Below, piece by piece: positions 37,140-47,640 of a DNA stretch of 64,000 bases. Origin of the DNA: Ceratothoa steindachneri (Eukaryota > Arthropoda > Malacostraca > Isopoda > Cymothoidae); contig OZ018321.1 in NCBI GenBank assembly GCA_963969495.1, forward strand, positions 189,369,485 through 189,433,484, given 5' to 3'. The position numbers and the translations under genes were made by a program. How positions within the stretch are numbered: position 1 is the first letter of the stretch; each line of letters begins with the position of its first letter. Under the pieces are notes generated by a model. The model worked only from the letters and a program-made list of their open reading frames with translations. It was not told the DNA's origin and did no database searches.

Positions 37140-37604
37140 GACCTATGACACACTACGAACCAGAGAAAATTTATTTACAAAAACAAAATCGGTACAAATA
37201 ATCTTGAGAACCCTCATAAAACGCCTATTAAATTGCTCGACCATTAGCCTCATTGTCTGCTTCAAATTGGGGTCTGAAGCGTTGACATGCCCGAATCTGA
37301 TGTCTTAATCAGTTTCGGACATAGTCTTTGTGAAACCGGACTTGAGAGAATGAATGGCGTTATGAGGGTGTTGACTGACTTCTCTCTCGACGACGCCCCA
37401 TACCTCATAATCTAGTGGATTGAGGTGAGTGAACTAGAATACCATGTGTCTAGAAGAACATGGTCATGAAAATTGGCATTCGTCCAGTTCTGAAGTTGAC
37501 CTAGCCTCATGAAATGGTGCCGAGTTTTGTTGGAAGATGTAAGATCTTCCGTAGCGTACTCTGTCTATCTAGGGTAACACAACCTTCTCCAAACCCACTA
37601 TATA
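37140..37604 (-). mobile_element. DDE (mariner-lineage) transposase, C-terminal part of a split host element
   Basis: On the minus strand, GLEKVVLP*IDRVRYGRSYI leads into FQQNSAPFHEARST (second catalytic Asp degraded to Asn), then a HLNPLDYEVWGVVERE block (third catalytic region) and a C-terminal FNRRFMRVLK-like segment. These match the mariner-lineage transposases that carry FSDEKNF in the first block. The N-terminal and middle parts lie at 39326-39960 on the same strand, so the element has been split by the insertion at 37605-39327. Several stops and shifts. Confidence 0.8.
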
Positions 37605-38071
37605 ACGGGTTGCCCAAAATTTACTTCGCATTTTAAAAAATTAATAACACAAAAATTAATTAAGTTATAAAAGTGTCTTATATATTAAATGAAATAGAAG
37701 ATCTTGGATTTTTATTATTTAAATATAATATCCTTCAAATATTCTTCATTATTGTTACAACAAAGGCGAATTATTTGCACCATATTTTCCATGACATTTT
37801 CCAAAACATCAGGAGTCATTTTGTCGATTTCTTCAATGATGTTTTGTTTCAATTCTTGAAGATTATTCGGTTTATTTACGTATACCCTTTCTTTAAGGTA
37901 TCCTCAAAGGAAAAAATCTGGAGGGATAAAATCAGGTGATCGTGGTGGCCAAGAAACGTCACCTAAACGTGAAATTAACCGACCAGGGAAGGCTGATCTT
38001 AGTGTTGCATTGGTTTCTCTCGCTGTGTGTGGTGTCGCCCCATCTTGTTGAAACCACATATCGTGCATATC

Positions 38072-38371
38072 CTAATCTTCCAGTTCTGGCAATAAATAAT
38101 CTTGTATCATTTCTCTGTAAGTGTCCCCTGTTACTGTCAATGTTTTTCCGTCAGCATCCTCGAAGAAGTAGGGACCAATGATTCTCGAACTGGTTATGCC
38201 ACACCAGACCGTAACTTTCTGTGCATGAAGAGGCTGCTCGTGAATTATCATGGGGTTTTCAGCACACCAGAATCTGCAATTTTGTTTATTAACGTATCCA
38301 TTAATGTGAAAATGGGCTTCATCGGACATGATTAGATGCGAGGTAAAAGTCGGATCATTTGTTAGTCCCAA
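38072..38371 (-). pseudogene. Mariner-like transposase catalytic domain (left arm)
   Basis: Open frame of about 100 residues with the first catalytic block MSDEAHFHINGY, the VTVWCGI block and PYFFEDADGKTLTV, ending in LLPELED. It continues after a frameshift into FQQDGATPHTA on the same strand. The catalytic Asp residues of the first two blocks are retained. The family is the DDE_3-type mariner group common in insects and crustaceans (QQDGA and SPDFIPPDFFLW signatures). The HTH N-terminus is missing. Confidence 0.85.
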
Positions 38372-38480
38372 AAATGCGCGTGCAAAGTTTATTCTTTTTT
38401 GATGGTCTGCAATATTTAATTGTTGAGTTATTTGAAGTTTATATGCGTTGCAATAATGTTCGAGAAATTCCTAGTTGACT

Positions 38481-38839
38481 GGATATGCACGATATGTGGT
38501 TTCAACAAGATGGGGGCGACACCACACACAGCGAGAGAAATCATGGCAACACTAAGAGCAGCCTTCCCTGGTGGGTTAATTTCACGTTTAGGTGACGTTT
38601 CTTGGCCACCACAATCACCTGATTTTATCCCTCCAGATTTTTTCCTTTGGGGATACCTTAAAGAAAAGGTATACGTAAATAAACCTAATAATCTTCAAGA
38701 ATTAAAACAAAACATCATTGAAGAAATCGACAAAATGACTCCTGATGTTTTGGAAAATGTCATGGAAAATATGGTGCAAAGAATCCGTCTTTGTTTTAAC
38801 AATAATGGAAAATATTTGAAGGATATTATATTTAAATAA
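38481..38839 (+). pseudogene. Mariner-like transposase C-terminal half (right arm)
   Basis: Open from the QQDGATPHTA block (here with a frame break upstream) through RLGDVSWPPQSPDFIPPDFF, LWGYLKEKVYVNKPNNLQEL and MTPDVLENVMENMVQRIRL to a KYLKDIIFK stop. Nearly identical to the reverse complement of the left arm. Carries only the second and third catalytic regions, so it cannot act alone. Confidence 0.85.
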
Positions 38840-38844
38840 CAAAA

Positions 38845-39222
38845 AGAACAGCTTCGCAACTCATCCTTACAGAAGGAGATGCGCTTCGCTGGCAGACTTT
38901 CGGTCTCTGTCCTACGGCCTATCATGATTCTTTTTTTTCTCCATCTAAATTTGCTTAAATAATTTCCATGCTAAAATTTTAAGAAATTCTCTGAACTTCA
39001 TCATCTGTAATTCTTTTAGTTTAAAAAAATTCAGAAAAATTCGATACTTATATTTATTTCTGAACTTCACCATTTTATTTTTTGATATTATAAAGGAATT
39101 ATTAGAAATAACTTTGATAAAAAAATTAAATCTACTTAGGTGACAACCGAACTAAAAGAAAAAATCAAATTCAAACCTTCAAAAAATCTCGTTCTTAAAA
39201 TATAGGGTTATGGATAATAATC
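38845..39222 (-). mobile_element. R1 dispersed element, copy d, inserted in the mariner-like right arm
   Basis: Read on the minus strand it begins TCCATAACCCTATATTTTAA, runs through the R1 body (GATTTTTTGAAGG, TTAGTTCGGTTGTCACC, GGTGAAGTTCAGA) and ends with hairpin 1 (near GAGACC-GAA-AGTCTG) and hairpin 2 (CTCCTT...GATGAG), finishing TTGCGAAGCTGTTC. Comparison with the uninterrupted left arm places both insertion points, giving an element of about 378 bp. Flanks are A/T-rich, so a short target duplication cannot be excluded. No ORF. Confidence 0.75.
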
Positions 39223-39325
39223 CTAGATCTCCTCTTTCATTTTATATATCACTCACTTTTATAACTGAATTAGTTTTTGTGTTATTAATTTTTTTACATG
39301 TGAAGTAACTTTTAAGGCCATCCGT

Positions 39326-39960
39326 TAGGTATCAGCATTGACTCTTCAACCCTCTGAACAAAGTGAATGGGCATAACATCTCCCTCATTTGCTGTAAACT
39401 TGGTATGCATTGCAGTTGGAATCTCGCTTGGCACTCTTCATAAACATCTATCATTCCTTGGATTTACCTTTCTGTCTTTTCGAAATTTTTCTCATCCGAG
39501 AAAAGCCAAAGCATTTCAGCTTCCTGATCTTTCAACATAGAAAGCAAGCGCTTTTCACGGATCAAACGATTCTCTCCCGTCTCACCTGCTATGAACTGAC
39601 CTTTCCGCACCGCATACGACTTATAACGGATATTTCCATGCACAGCTCTTCTGATGGTGCATGGCGCATGGTGCTCTTCCGATTGACGTTCCGTATATTT
39701 ATGGATTTTTTTCCCTGTACTTTCTGTACAAATACTTAGGTCGGATGGTATTTGAACGCTTTGCGTGTTTTTTGAGATTTGCTGATAATGTCTGATCCCT
39801 ATCAGCAACTTACGTAATAAAGGATCGGACACCTTTCAGAAAGCGACGAATCTCTGTATCATTAGGCTGAGATTTTCTGGCAACGATTACAAGGTGGCTT
39901 TTCATTTGCGCTGTCACTTTAATGTCAATCATTATTAATCTGAAAAAGAAATAAAAAAAC
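39326..39960 (-). mobile_element. DDE (mariner-lineage) transposase, N-terminal and middle part of the split host element
   Basis: From about 39945 downwards: VIVARKSQPNDTEIRRFL (HTH region), then at 39464-39832 KIHKYTERQ, a RRAVHGNIRYKSYAVRKGQF block, ETGENRLIREKRLLSMLKDQ and the first catalytic block LWLFSDEKNFEKTER. After a stop, frames continue to FTLFRGLKSQC*Y at about 39330. The next residues of this family (LEKVVLPWI) occur at 37604, across the inserted mariner, so the two parts are one disrupted element. Confidence 0.82.
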
Positions 39961-40019
39961 TTATAAAAAAAGTTAGAGCTATGCAACTTGGTCATAAACT
40001 GTTGGGTAAAGGAATTAAG

Positions 40020-40690
40020 GAATCAGGTTTTGTATCATTTTGAGCTCATGGCAGTTTCTTGGCCCAAATTGTTAGTGCTCCAGTTCCTATAGATAAGAAG
40101 TACCCCCAGACATGCAAAGTGTCCTAAAGCTTCACCGTTGGCACAACACAGGTTTAGTGAAAGCGCTCACCTTTTCTCCTCCTAACGAAGGATGTTCCAG
40201 AAGCTCCAAACAAACGGAAGGGAGAGCTCTATCATAGAATAACTCTTTTCCTGTCTTAACACTACATATTTTTTTTTATATTCTCAACAAAAGCGGAGCC
40301 TATCTGTCAGCTTTTTTCATGGGGAGATGATGTTACTTCGCAGCACTTCACGACTTGAGACCTTTGTCGTAAAGTTTCCGCCTAACTGTCCGCGCTGAAG
40401 CATACATACCTGACTTTTTCAGATAGTGAGTAAGCTTGTCACTGGATGCAACCCGATTCTTAAGCCGGGAACTTACCAGAAGGCGATCTTAGCGTCCATT
40501 TAAATCTCTTTAGTGTCTAGAATGATTCCAAAGATGGTGATACTTGATGCAATACCCTTGGCAGCAATTTCCTTGCATTTTAGGCCACTTTAGTGGAGAG
40601 CAATAATGGCTGCACGCTATTGTTAGGAAAGAACCATTTCTAGAATTGAAAAAAATTCAACCTTTATTTAAAAAAACAAAAATATTACGA
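40020..40690 (-). mobile_element. Tc1-like transposon relic (N-terminal half)
   Basis: Minus-strand broken frames in Tc1 order: an HTH-like SGLKCKEIAAKGIASSI, then blocks resembling the RTVRRKL and KKPLL regions, and near 40080 a degraded GGxSxMVWGCFS..GTG segment (HVWGYFLSIGTGALTIW). Heavily shifted. The C-terminal DDE blocks are absent. Adjacent to, but distinct from, the split mariner-lineage element. Confidence 0.65.
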
Positions 40691-40964
40691 AATAGATTAT
40701 AATTACACGTCATTCATTGCCCATTTTTTTAAATCGTTTTACCCTTTTCAACGAAAAGCAAAGCTCCAAGAACTGAAACTCACCTCGTACAGGAACAGAC
40801 CAGATCGCGATTTGGGATTCAGCTAAGAAATGCATTTTTTTCTTATTACTTTTGAAATGCTGACTTTTAAATAAACCTACAATAATTTAATTACTAGAAT
40901 AATTATTACTATCAAGTTAATTTAAAAATATTAATAAAAAATATTACTCTTAAATCTTTTGCCA

Positions 40965-40969
<5 letters not shown>

Positions 40970-41040
<71 letters not shown>
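40970..41040. repeat. (TA)n microsatellite
   Basis: Perfect TA tract immediately left of the tRNA-like inverted-repeat unit. Confidence 0.97.
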
Positions 41041-41041
<1 letters not shown>

Positions 41042-41042
41042 C

Positions 41043-41238
41043 TCCAACAAACCGTAAGAAACAGAAAACGCGTAGCCAAGTGGCCTAAGAGATGATTTAA
41101 TTGAGATCAAAGCGGATGCTCGCTGCCTGAGTGTTCATGGTTCGAATCCCACCCCTGTACGGAATTTTTGCGAATTAGGAAATAATATTTCCGAAGAAAG
41201 ATTTTCCAGTTTTCTGTTTTTTTTTTTGGTTTGTTGGA
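41043..41238 (+). mobile_element. Short TIR unit containing a tRNA-like promoter region
   Basis: Ends are inverted repeats: TCCAACAAACC...GAAACAGAAAAC at 41043-41069, and GTTTTCTGTTT...GGTTTGTTGGA at about 41209-41238. Inside, TAGCCAAGTGG (about 41073) resembles the RNA polymerase III A box, and GGTTCGAATCC (41139-41149) is a perfect B box. A full tRNA cloverleaf does not form: the T stem pairs only two base pairs and there is no acceptor stem. It is therefore a tRNA-derived element rather than a tRNA gene. (TA)n lies directly at the left and about 35 bp beyond the right end, consistent with insertion at TA. A SINE with a coincidental inverted repeat is the alternative. Confidence 0.6.
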
Positions 41239-41271
41239 TTCATTTTCATTATTCTTTCTCGCTCCTGAAAG

Positions 41272-41429
<158 letters not shown>

Positions 41430-41639
41430 ACTACTTTATTAGAACATAGTATTTATTTGCGAGAGTAGTTTCAGTATGAAGATTCTTCGCAGTCCTTTTC
41501 GACTCGAAACTTTTGTGTGATGAAACAAATATTATTTCCAAATATAATGTTTGTGTATCATACGTCTATATTATTAGTTAAGTTTTTCATTCCATTCAAG
41601 GCAGAAATTAAAGACATTCTTCAATTGTATATGACATTA

Positions 41640-42310
41640 TATGTTCACACAAACTAATATTTCGTTGTACCACCATTGTTTGCTTGTAACTACTGCCAGA
41701 TATTATTACTTTAAAGATTCCATCAACTCATAGACACATTGTGTTGGAATATCTGTCCACTCCTCTTTACGTAAATAAACATAGCTTTCGATTATCGAGC
41801 TTTGCAAGTTTCCACCTCGAGCCTTGATCCTTCAATATTCTCCACAAATTTCGTTCGAATTAATGTCAGGGGATTAAATAACCGAGGGTAGAATATTAAT
41901 ATTGTTCTGTAGGAACCACTCACTTGTTGCTTTCGCCCTGCGCTTCAGTTCATTGCCATGTTGAGCATCCACTTCTCCTGTATTTATAACTTCTTAACAG
42001 TTGATATTAAGTTAATGGTCAATATTTGCCCGTTCTTGCCTCTATTCATTGTTCTATCAACGATGTGAAGAGCACCAGTTCCATTAAAATACAAACAGCT
42101 CCACGCCATAATACTGCCTCCTCGATTATTGACTGTGAGGATAATGTTCTTCCGATTATAGGAGGTTCCATCACGGCGCCAAAATGGGCGAGTTACATTC
42201 AGGCCAAAGAGTTCATTTATGGTCTTATCAGAGCAAAGCGCATTCATCTAAATAACATTTAAATGTGTCCAAAAATTCATTTAAGCAAGAAGTTGAAAAG
42301 CTACACCCAA
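41640..42310 (-). mobile_element. Tc1-like transposon relic
   Basis: The minus-strand frame at 41984-42247 reads ELFGLNVTRPFWRRDGTSYN, then NNRGGSIMAWSCLYFNGTGA, then a NLISTVKKL end. This is the Tc1 core from the first catalytic region to the GGGSxMVWG block. Broken frames from 41980 to 41660 continue with degraded QSPDLNPIENLW-like and C-terminal segments. Inactive. Confidence 0.8.
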
Positions 42311-42794
42311 ACTGTATCAAAAGACACACCAGATGAACCTTCATATAAATTAAATAACCCCAAAGTTGATGCGAACTTTAATGTTAGTATGAGTAAGCTT
42401 ATACACACCTACCTATATCTATATCAATTAGAATCATGTTTTTTTATCTACATATGCCCCGAGGACTTACACAAATGAGAGGATATGAAAGATCTTCTCC
42501 CACAGAGTCACGCTTGCTATTGTTGGGAAGAATTTTAGGGCAGGAAAGTCAGAAAGGAATACGGAAGACAAGTCATTGGCATAATTTTATTTAATTATTT
42601 ACATTTTTAGCAATTTATTTTTATCTTTCATTGGACTTTTTATTCTGCGTCTCCTAATAAGTAATATTTATATTTTCTAATGGGCTTGTCACTAGTCGTT
42701 TAGTATTCTATTCTACGTTTGTGTTATTTTAATGAAGAAGTAATTTTGAGCTATGACCGTGTTAAAGCGTTTGTTTACTAATTTAAATCCATTT
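42311..42794. other. Spacer, no gene recognised
   Basis: AT-rich. The frame at 42263-42478 lacks any motif. Confidence 0.5.
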
Positions 42795-43570
42795 TGATAA
42801 GTGGTTGCGCTATCATCGATCTCGAACAGTAATCTATAATTTGCATTAGCGAATCATTTTAAGAGGTTAAATAATTTGGTCATTTGTCTAGGGGATAATG
42901 TTTAAGGAGCAAAGTCTTTCTTCATTCGATTTATTTCACAGCTCTAAAATTAGTTTGGTTGCTCTTCGTTGCACTCTCTCTAACAGAGGTAAATCTCTGT
43001 TGAGATGAGGAAACCAAAACTGCACTGTGTAATGGAGACGAAGTCGGATGAATAATTTATATAGAAGTAAAATTAAATCTTTCGACCTAAAAGTGAAGTT
43101 TCGATCAATGTTTGCTTTGTTATTAGCTTCGACCCATTACTTTGACACTCTGCTGAGGTCGTCCGGAATTAAAGACCCTAGGTGCATTCCTTTCAACCTT
43201 TTAAATTTCGAAATCCTAAGTGCATGACCTTGCATATACTTATGTCAAAGTTCATCTGTCATTTATCCGCCAATTCGACAATTTTATCCAGATTTCTTTG
43301 CAATTCCGCAACATCGCATCAAGAACGGATTTTTCCTCGCTTCGTGCCATCTGCGAATTTAGAGATTTTACTAACCAATCCATTTTACATATCAAGGTTA
43401 TCAATATACACAATGGACAACATCGGGCCAAATATTACTCCTGAGGCACACCGTTAGTGACTGGAACCCAGTACGAACGTGCTCCATTTTTGACTGGCAA
43501 CTGTGAACGATTTAAGAGAGTTACTATCCACATGGTATTTTACTGTTATTCCGTAAGATTTAAGTTTTTG
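42795..43570 (-). mobile_element. Old, diverged CR1-type RT relic
   Basis: Minus-strand fragments follow CR1 RT order: SGVIFGPMLSIVYIDNLDM, a KISKFADGTK block (catalytic DD degraded to DG), KIVELADK*QMNFDISICKV, MHLGFRNLKG, and later LHYTVQFWFPHLNRDLPLLE with RVQRRATKLI. It is much more diverged than the other four CR1 copies and so represents an older insertion or another lineage. Confidence 0.78.
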
Positions 43571-43599
43571 TAGATATCGCTAATGTGAAACGGTTATAT

Positions 43600-44205
43600 A
43601 AAAATTTAAGAACCCAGAAAATGACAAATAAGGTATGTCAAAATGAGAGCTTTTGATTAGTTAGGCTAAGGCAGACAGGTACCTAGGTTTTGACTTTAGT
43701 AGACTAGGCTAGTATAAAAACAAACCTGCTTTCGACTATTTCTTTCCACAAAATAATGATAAACATGCAAAAAATGCCTTATTTCTTATGGGATTACCTT
43801 ATACAATAGTCCTCGCCGAAATCTTAGTTGGCTCCATGTAGATTTGGGCGATTTGGGAACTTTTTCCTAAAATAATTTTCATATACTATGACAACAAAGC
43901 AGTGGATAGAATTTACATACACTTCCAAAAGCCTTTAATACCTTTCTACATGAGAGGCTCTTGCTAAAATGTAAAACGCTCGGATGACTAACAATCTTAT
44001 AAGGTCAACCCATAGGAAATGCTAATTTTTTTGGCAAATTTATCATTATTTTGTGGAGAGGAATAGTCGAAAGTAGGTTTTTTTTTTATATACTAGCCTA
44101 GTCTACTAAAGTCAAAGCCTAGGTAACTGTGTGTCTTAGCCTAACTAACCCAAGGCTCTTAATTCGACATAGCTTAGTCGTCATTTTCTAGGCTATTATA
44201 TTTAT
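43600..44205. mobile_element. Foldback/MITE unit with about 210-bp inverted arms
   Basis: Arms at about 43600-43810 and 43990-44205 are imperfect reverse complements sharing TTTGACTTTAGTAGACTAGG and CTTTCGACTATT. A spacer of about 180 bp separates them, with no ORF. The same arm sequence forms the left end of mariner relic A (10.84 kb), and the unit lies directly upstream of mariner relic B. It is therefore derived from the long terminal inverted repeats of this mariner family. Confidence 0.78.
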
Positions 44206-44224
44206 TATTATTATTATTAATATA

Positions 44225-45275
44225 ATGTGCCTTACCGTATTATAGATATGTCAAAAGAGCACATTTGCAATGGTTTTTTGGGGGGGTCGCTTAGAAAAGG
44301 CAGCAGAATGTTCGTGTCATGTTAAAAGTGAAGAAACAATTATTGTGAGCCAATGCCAAAGATGGTTTAAGAATTTTCGCTTGGGAAACGTTAGTCTCAA
44401 CGATAAACTCCGTTTAGGACGACCAGTAGAATTTAATCAAGATATTTTAAAAATAGCTGTAGAATAAAATCTAATTGTAATTATTGAACAACTTTGTTTT
44501 AATTAAGAGCTAAATTTAACTCATTCTACCCTACATCGCCATTTACAAGAGATAGGCAAGGTTTCATGAATGGAACAATGGATTTGTCACAACCTGTCAG
44601 ATTTACATTTGCAACAACGAATCGAAATTGTTTTCATATCCTTATTCGACTAAAAAGTCAACCATTTTTTGATTAGGATTGTGACAAGGGACGAAAAGTG
44701 GGTTATGTATAATAATATTAAACGTTTTAGACAATACCCTAGCCGAAACAGAGGCCTCATTCACAGAAGATTCCTTTGTGCGTTTGGTGGTGTATAAAGG
44801 CCATAATTGATTTTGAACTTCTTAGCCGAAATCAGCCAATCATAAAAGAGGTGTATTGTGCTCAGTTTGACTTTATGTTCAGTACTTTAAGAAAAACCGA
44901 GCATTAATCAATAGAAGAAGAGTGATTTTTCTTGAAGACAACGCGCAACTTCATATTGCAAGAAATACGTTACAATTTCGATTGGGAACTAATAAGTCGC
45001 TCATTATACACAACCGACTTAGCCCCATCAAATACTATATTTATGGAGTTTAGCGAATTGGGTGAAGAGAATGATGTTGACAGCAGAAGAGGTCGAGACA
45101 GCCTTAAAAAAAAACTTTTTTAAATTGCTGTCGAACGATTTTTACAAACATGGTATTGAATAGGGAAAAAATGGAGAGTAATGGTACAAACTAGCGCAAA
45201 TCATATTACTAATAAAATTTTTAAACAAATACTGATTTTATTATAAATAACTCTTTTGAACTTTAGTGGGACTAC
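44225..45275 (+). mobile_element. Mariner (DD34D-type) relic B
   Basis: The frame at 44270-44467 gives the HTH region: CQRWFKNFRLGNVSLNDKLR, then LGRPVEFNQDILKIAVE. Later fragments include STLHRHLQEIGKVS, IVTRDEKWVMYNNIKR (first catalytic Asp retained), a degraded HDNARPH block, and YTTDLAPSN (the YSPDLAPSD block). The end matches the FYKHGIE..W and C-terminal region. Several stops and shifts. Same family as the relic at 10.84-11.79 kb. Confidence 0.85.
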
Positions 45276-47049
45276 CCCTTCCTTAATAAATCGGTTAAAA
45301 ATCTTGTGCCTTCGATCGTTTCATCTTTATATATAGATAATTTCCTTATCATTTACTCGCGTGTCGGAGTGAATTTAATTTTCGCTCAAATCGATTCCTT
45401 CTCTTAGTGTGGATAGCTATGACACGCCCTCAACAGTAAAAACACAAACGGAATTCTTATTTAATACTTTAACAATTTGTTTGGTGTTGTGGGCGAAAAG
45501 AGTCACTTTCTAGTCCCCATCGGTCAAGTCCTCCTTGCTTTTTCTACTGTTAACGAACTACAAAAACAGGGTCATGATTAGAATTTATTGTTAGATCTTT
45601 TTCATAATTCTTTTCGCTTTCTTAACGCCCAGCTTAACCAACCTATGACATAATATATATTTTGCTCGAGTTACTTCCCTTTTGTTATTTTTTAATGTCT
45701 GATAACTTCTATTACGCTCCTGTATTGATTTTATGATGTAATTTTAATATCCCTCTTATAAAAATGACTACTAGAGTCATTTTTCCTATAAGATCACGAT
45801 AAAAGGTACTAATTTCAGCTCCCAGAACGCGGTATTAATTGGTTGCTCTCCTTTGCAGTTCTGCTTCACCTCATTTAGAATCTACTTTATGTTCACTTGT
45901 CAGCAGTGGCAAAATAGCTTGAACTTTCCACTAAGTTTTCGTCTATGGTAACATTAAAATCCAGTATATGTTGTCCCCGCGGGGGTTTCTTAACTTTTGA
46001 AGAAGAAAATTGGCCTGAATAAAGTTCAACATTCTCTCCCCTTCTCATCAGAGGTACATATATGATATAAAGTCTACCTCCGGAAAGTTAAAGTTATTGT
46101 ATATTATCGTTGTAATTATTTTAATAATGGAGAAGAGGTAATTGAAGAGGCCTTTGACATGGCTTTCAATTAGGGCGGGTAGCGTAAAAACGATTGCGAT
46201 ATAAATTATATATTTGTCTGACTCAAACTCTGTGATCACTACCTTCGCTTCCATTCCATATCGTCACTATCCACGTTCAGTTTAATTATTCTTTCAATCA
46301 AAGCAACCCCTCCCCCTCCCCCTCCTCCTACCCTCTTAACCTTGTATTCGGCCACTTTGTAGCTATTAATACTAAATTTTTCAATAAAGTTCTTATACAC
46401 CGTATCAAACTAACTTTCAGTTTTCGCCATTACGGCGACGAAGCTTTCTGTTGGGAGCAAATCGTTAAATTCGACTAATTTGTTATTTTATTTAAAATAA
46501 TATTACTACTAATAAAAAAAAGAATAAAGATATTAAGAAACCGAAAAAACATACACAATATGATCTAAATTTAGAAATAGTGAAACGTGCGGATTCCTAC
46601 GCCTATTCAGTCCCATTTTCACCACACTATATCATCTCAAAAATTAACGTCAGATCAGAGCAAAAACTCGAAATTACCCTCGAGAGGCAAACATTTCGAT
46701 TATAATTACTCCCAAAATAGGAAAGGTCAACCTTTTGCTCAATGAACCTCTTTGCTGTTGGCTCAATTATAATGATAGTGCAGTGCAAGGGCACATCACT
46801 TATTTTCATAGACGCCATCAAACCATCGAACTTATTGTTGTTTAACTTCTTGTCTGACACAGAAAGAGGATTTAGTGCAATGTTAACTGTAATTAGAGAT
46901 ATTTCTATTTACTCCAAGTGTTAAAACATGAAAACATTTGAAGAACCAAGTCTGACAGAAATGTGATTAGAGGAATAATAAAGTAGGTATGAAAGATTAC
47001 GAAGAAGTATAATCATACAGAGAGGCTGAATGCATTAGCAGGTTTCCAC
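45276..47049. other. Spacer, no gene recognised
   Basis: AT-rich with a short (CCCCCT)-like stretch near 46310. The minus frame at 46627-46860 reads like protein (FDGLMASMKISDVPLHCTII) and is open upstream for a further 20 or so codons, but no family was recognised and no splice sites support it. Confidence 0.45.
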
Positions 47050-47099
47050 CTAAACAATATACATATATAGGATAGTGAAACTGTGCACAGGAGCCAAAA

Positions 47100-47160
47100 G
47101 TTTAATTTATGACACTAGTTTCAGTATGTAGTTTATCACACCCTCCTCAGTCGTATACTG
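47100..47160 (-). ncRNA. Degenerate hammerhead-like motif in the Penelope terminus
   Basis: The minus strand shows CUGAGGA (fits CUGANGA), a GUGUG/CAUAC stem II with an AUAAACUA loop, and UGAAAC with ACUAGU after it. Stem I pairs only partly (one mismatch in UACGA against UCAUA) and the cleavage-site position would be G, which is not permitted. It is therefore a decayed relative of the 4.3-kb motifs. Confidence 0.45.
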
Positions 47161-47256
47161 AGAATGCAATTATTACAGAAGTGTATAAATAGCGTGCAGA
47201 TAAAAAAAAACAAAAAGAAAAAACACAAAGAAACACAAAACGTGGAAAAATGGTCA

Positions 47257-47640
47257 TTAATCAGGGGATGTAAGTCTAAGATCGTGGACTAAGCTGTGTA
47301 CGATGAGGTTACGGGAATGGGGGCTGCATTTCAATTGCCCATCTGACAAATTAAAATTGGGAATTTCTCCTATTAATATAGATTCTACTATTTTCCTTTT
47401 ACAGAAATCTTTACAATTATATATGATTTGTGCCTTTGAATAGCCAATTTGGTGGTTTACCTTGCTAATATGATTCAAAATACTGGATGTGTAGAATGAG
47501 GGACAGTTTGTAGAGCCACACTGGATTAAATACACACCTGAAGATTTAAGGATAGAAAAAGGGAATTTAAATGCAGTTAGGACTGGGGAAATAACTTTGT
47601 TCACTCCTTTAAGAAGGGGAGAAAAGGGAGGGATATACAC
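47257..47640 (-). pseudogene. Penelope GIY-YIG-like endonuclease region
   Basis: Contains SGVYLIQCGSTNCPSFYTSS, which aligns with the GVYxIxCxxCxxxYIGxT start of Penelope GIY-YIG domains, then a LNHISKVNHQIGY segment and DFCKRKIVESILIGEIPNFN at the expected RKIxESIxI position. The YIG half is degraded to FYTSS. The invariant Arg of the domain is not evident. Upstream NYPLHVINESLSKAKS links it to the RT part. Confidence 0.7.

Larger units (their letters stand above)
37605..39327. mobile_element. Palindromic mariner-like element inserted at a TA site
   Basis: The left end TATA/ACGGGTTGCCCAAAATT and the right end (GGCCATCCGT/TA) are diverged terminal repeats flanked by TA. Left arm, minus strand (38420 to 37605): transposase with MSDEAHFHINGYVNKQNCRF, VTVWCGITSSRIIGPYFFED, FQQDGATPHTARE and PPDFFLWGYLKE, ending in EYLKDIIFK-like residues and a stop. 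Right arm, plus strand (38481-38839): a second copy of the C-terminal half, from DMWFQQ-like residues to the KYLKDIIFK stop, then the terminal 80 bp at 39245-39327. The right arm is interrupted by an R1 element (38845-39222). The arms share 37605-38072 against 38481-39327. Neither arm holds a complete transposase. Confidence 0.8.

Noticed and set aside
41070..41160. Functional tRNA gene
   Set aside because: A and B boxes are present, but the T stem has only two pairs and no acceptor stem forms.
43182..43457. 91-codon plus-strand frame
   Set aside because: Antisense to the decayed CR1 reverse transcriptase at 42.8-43.6 kb.
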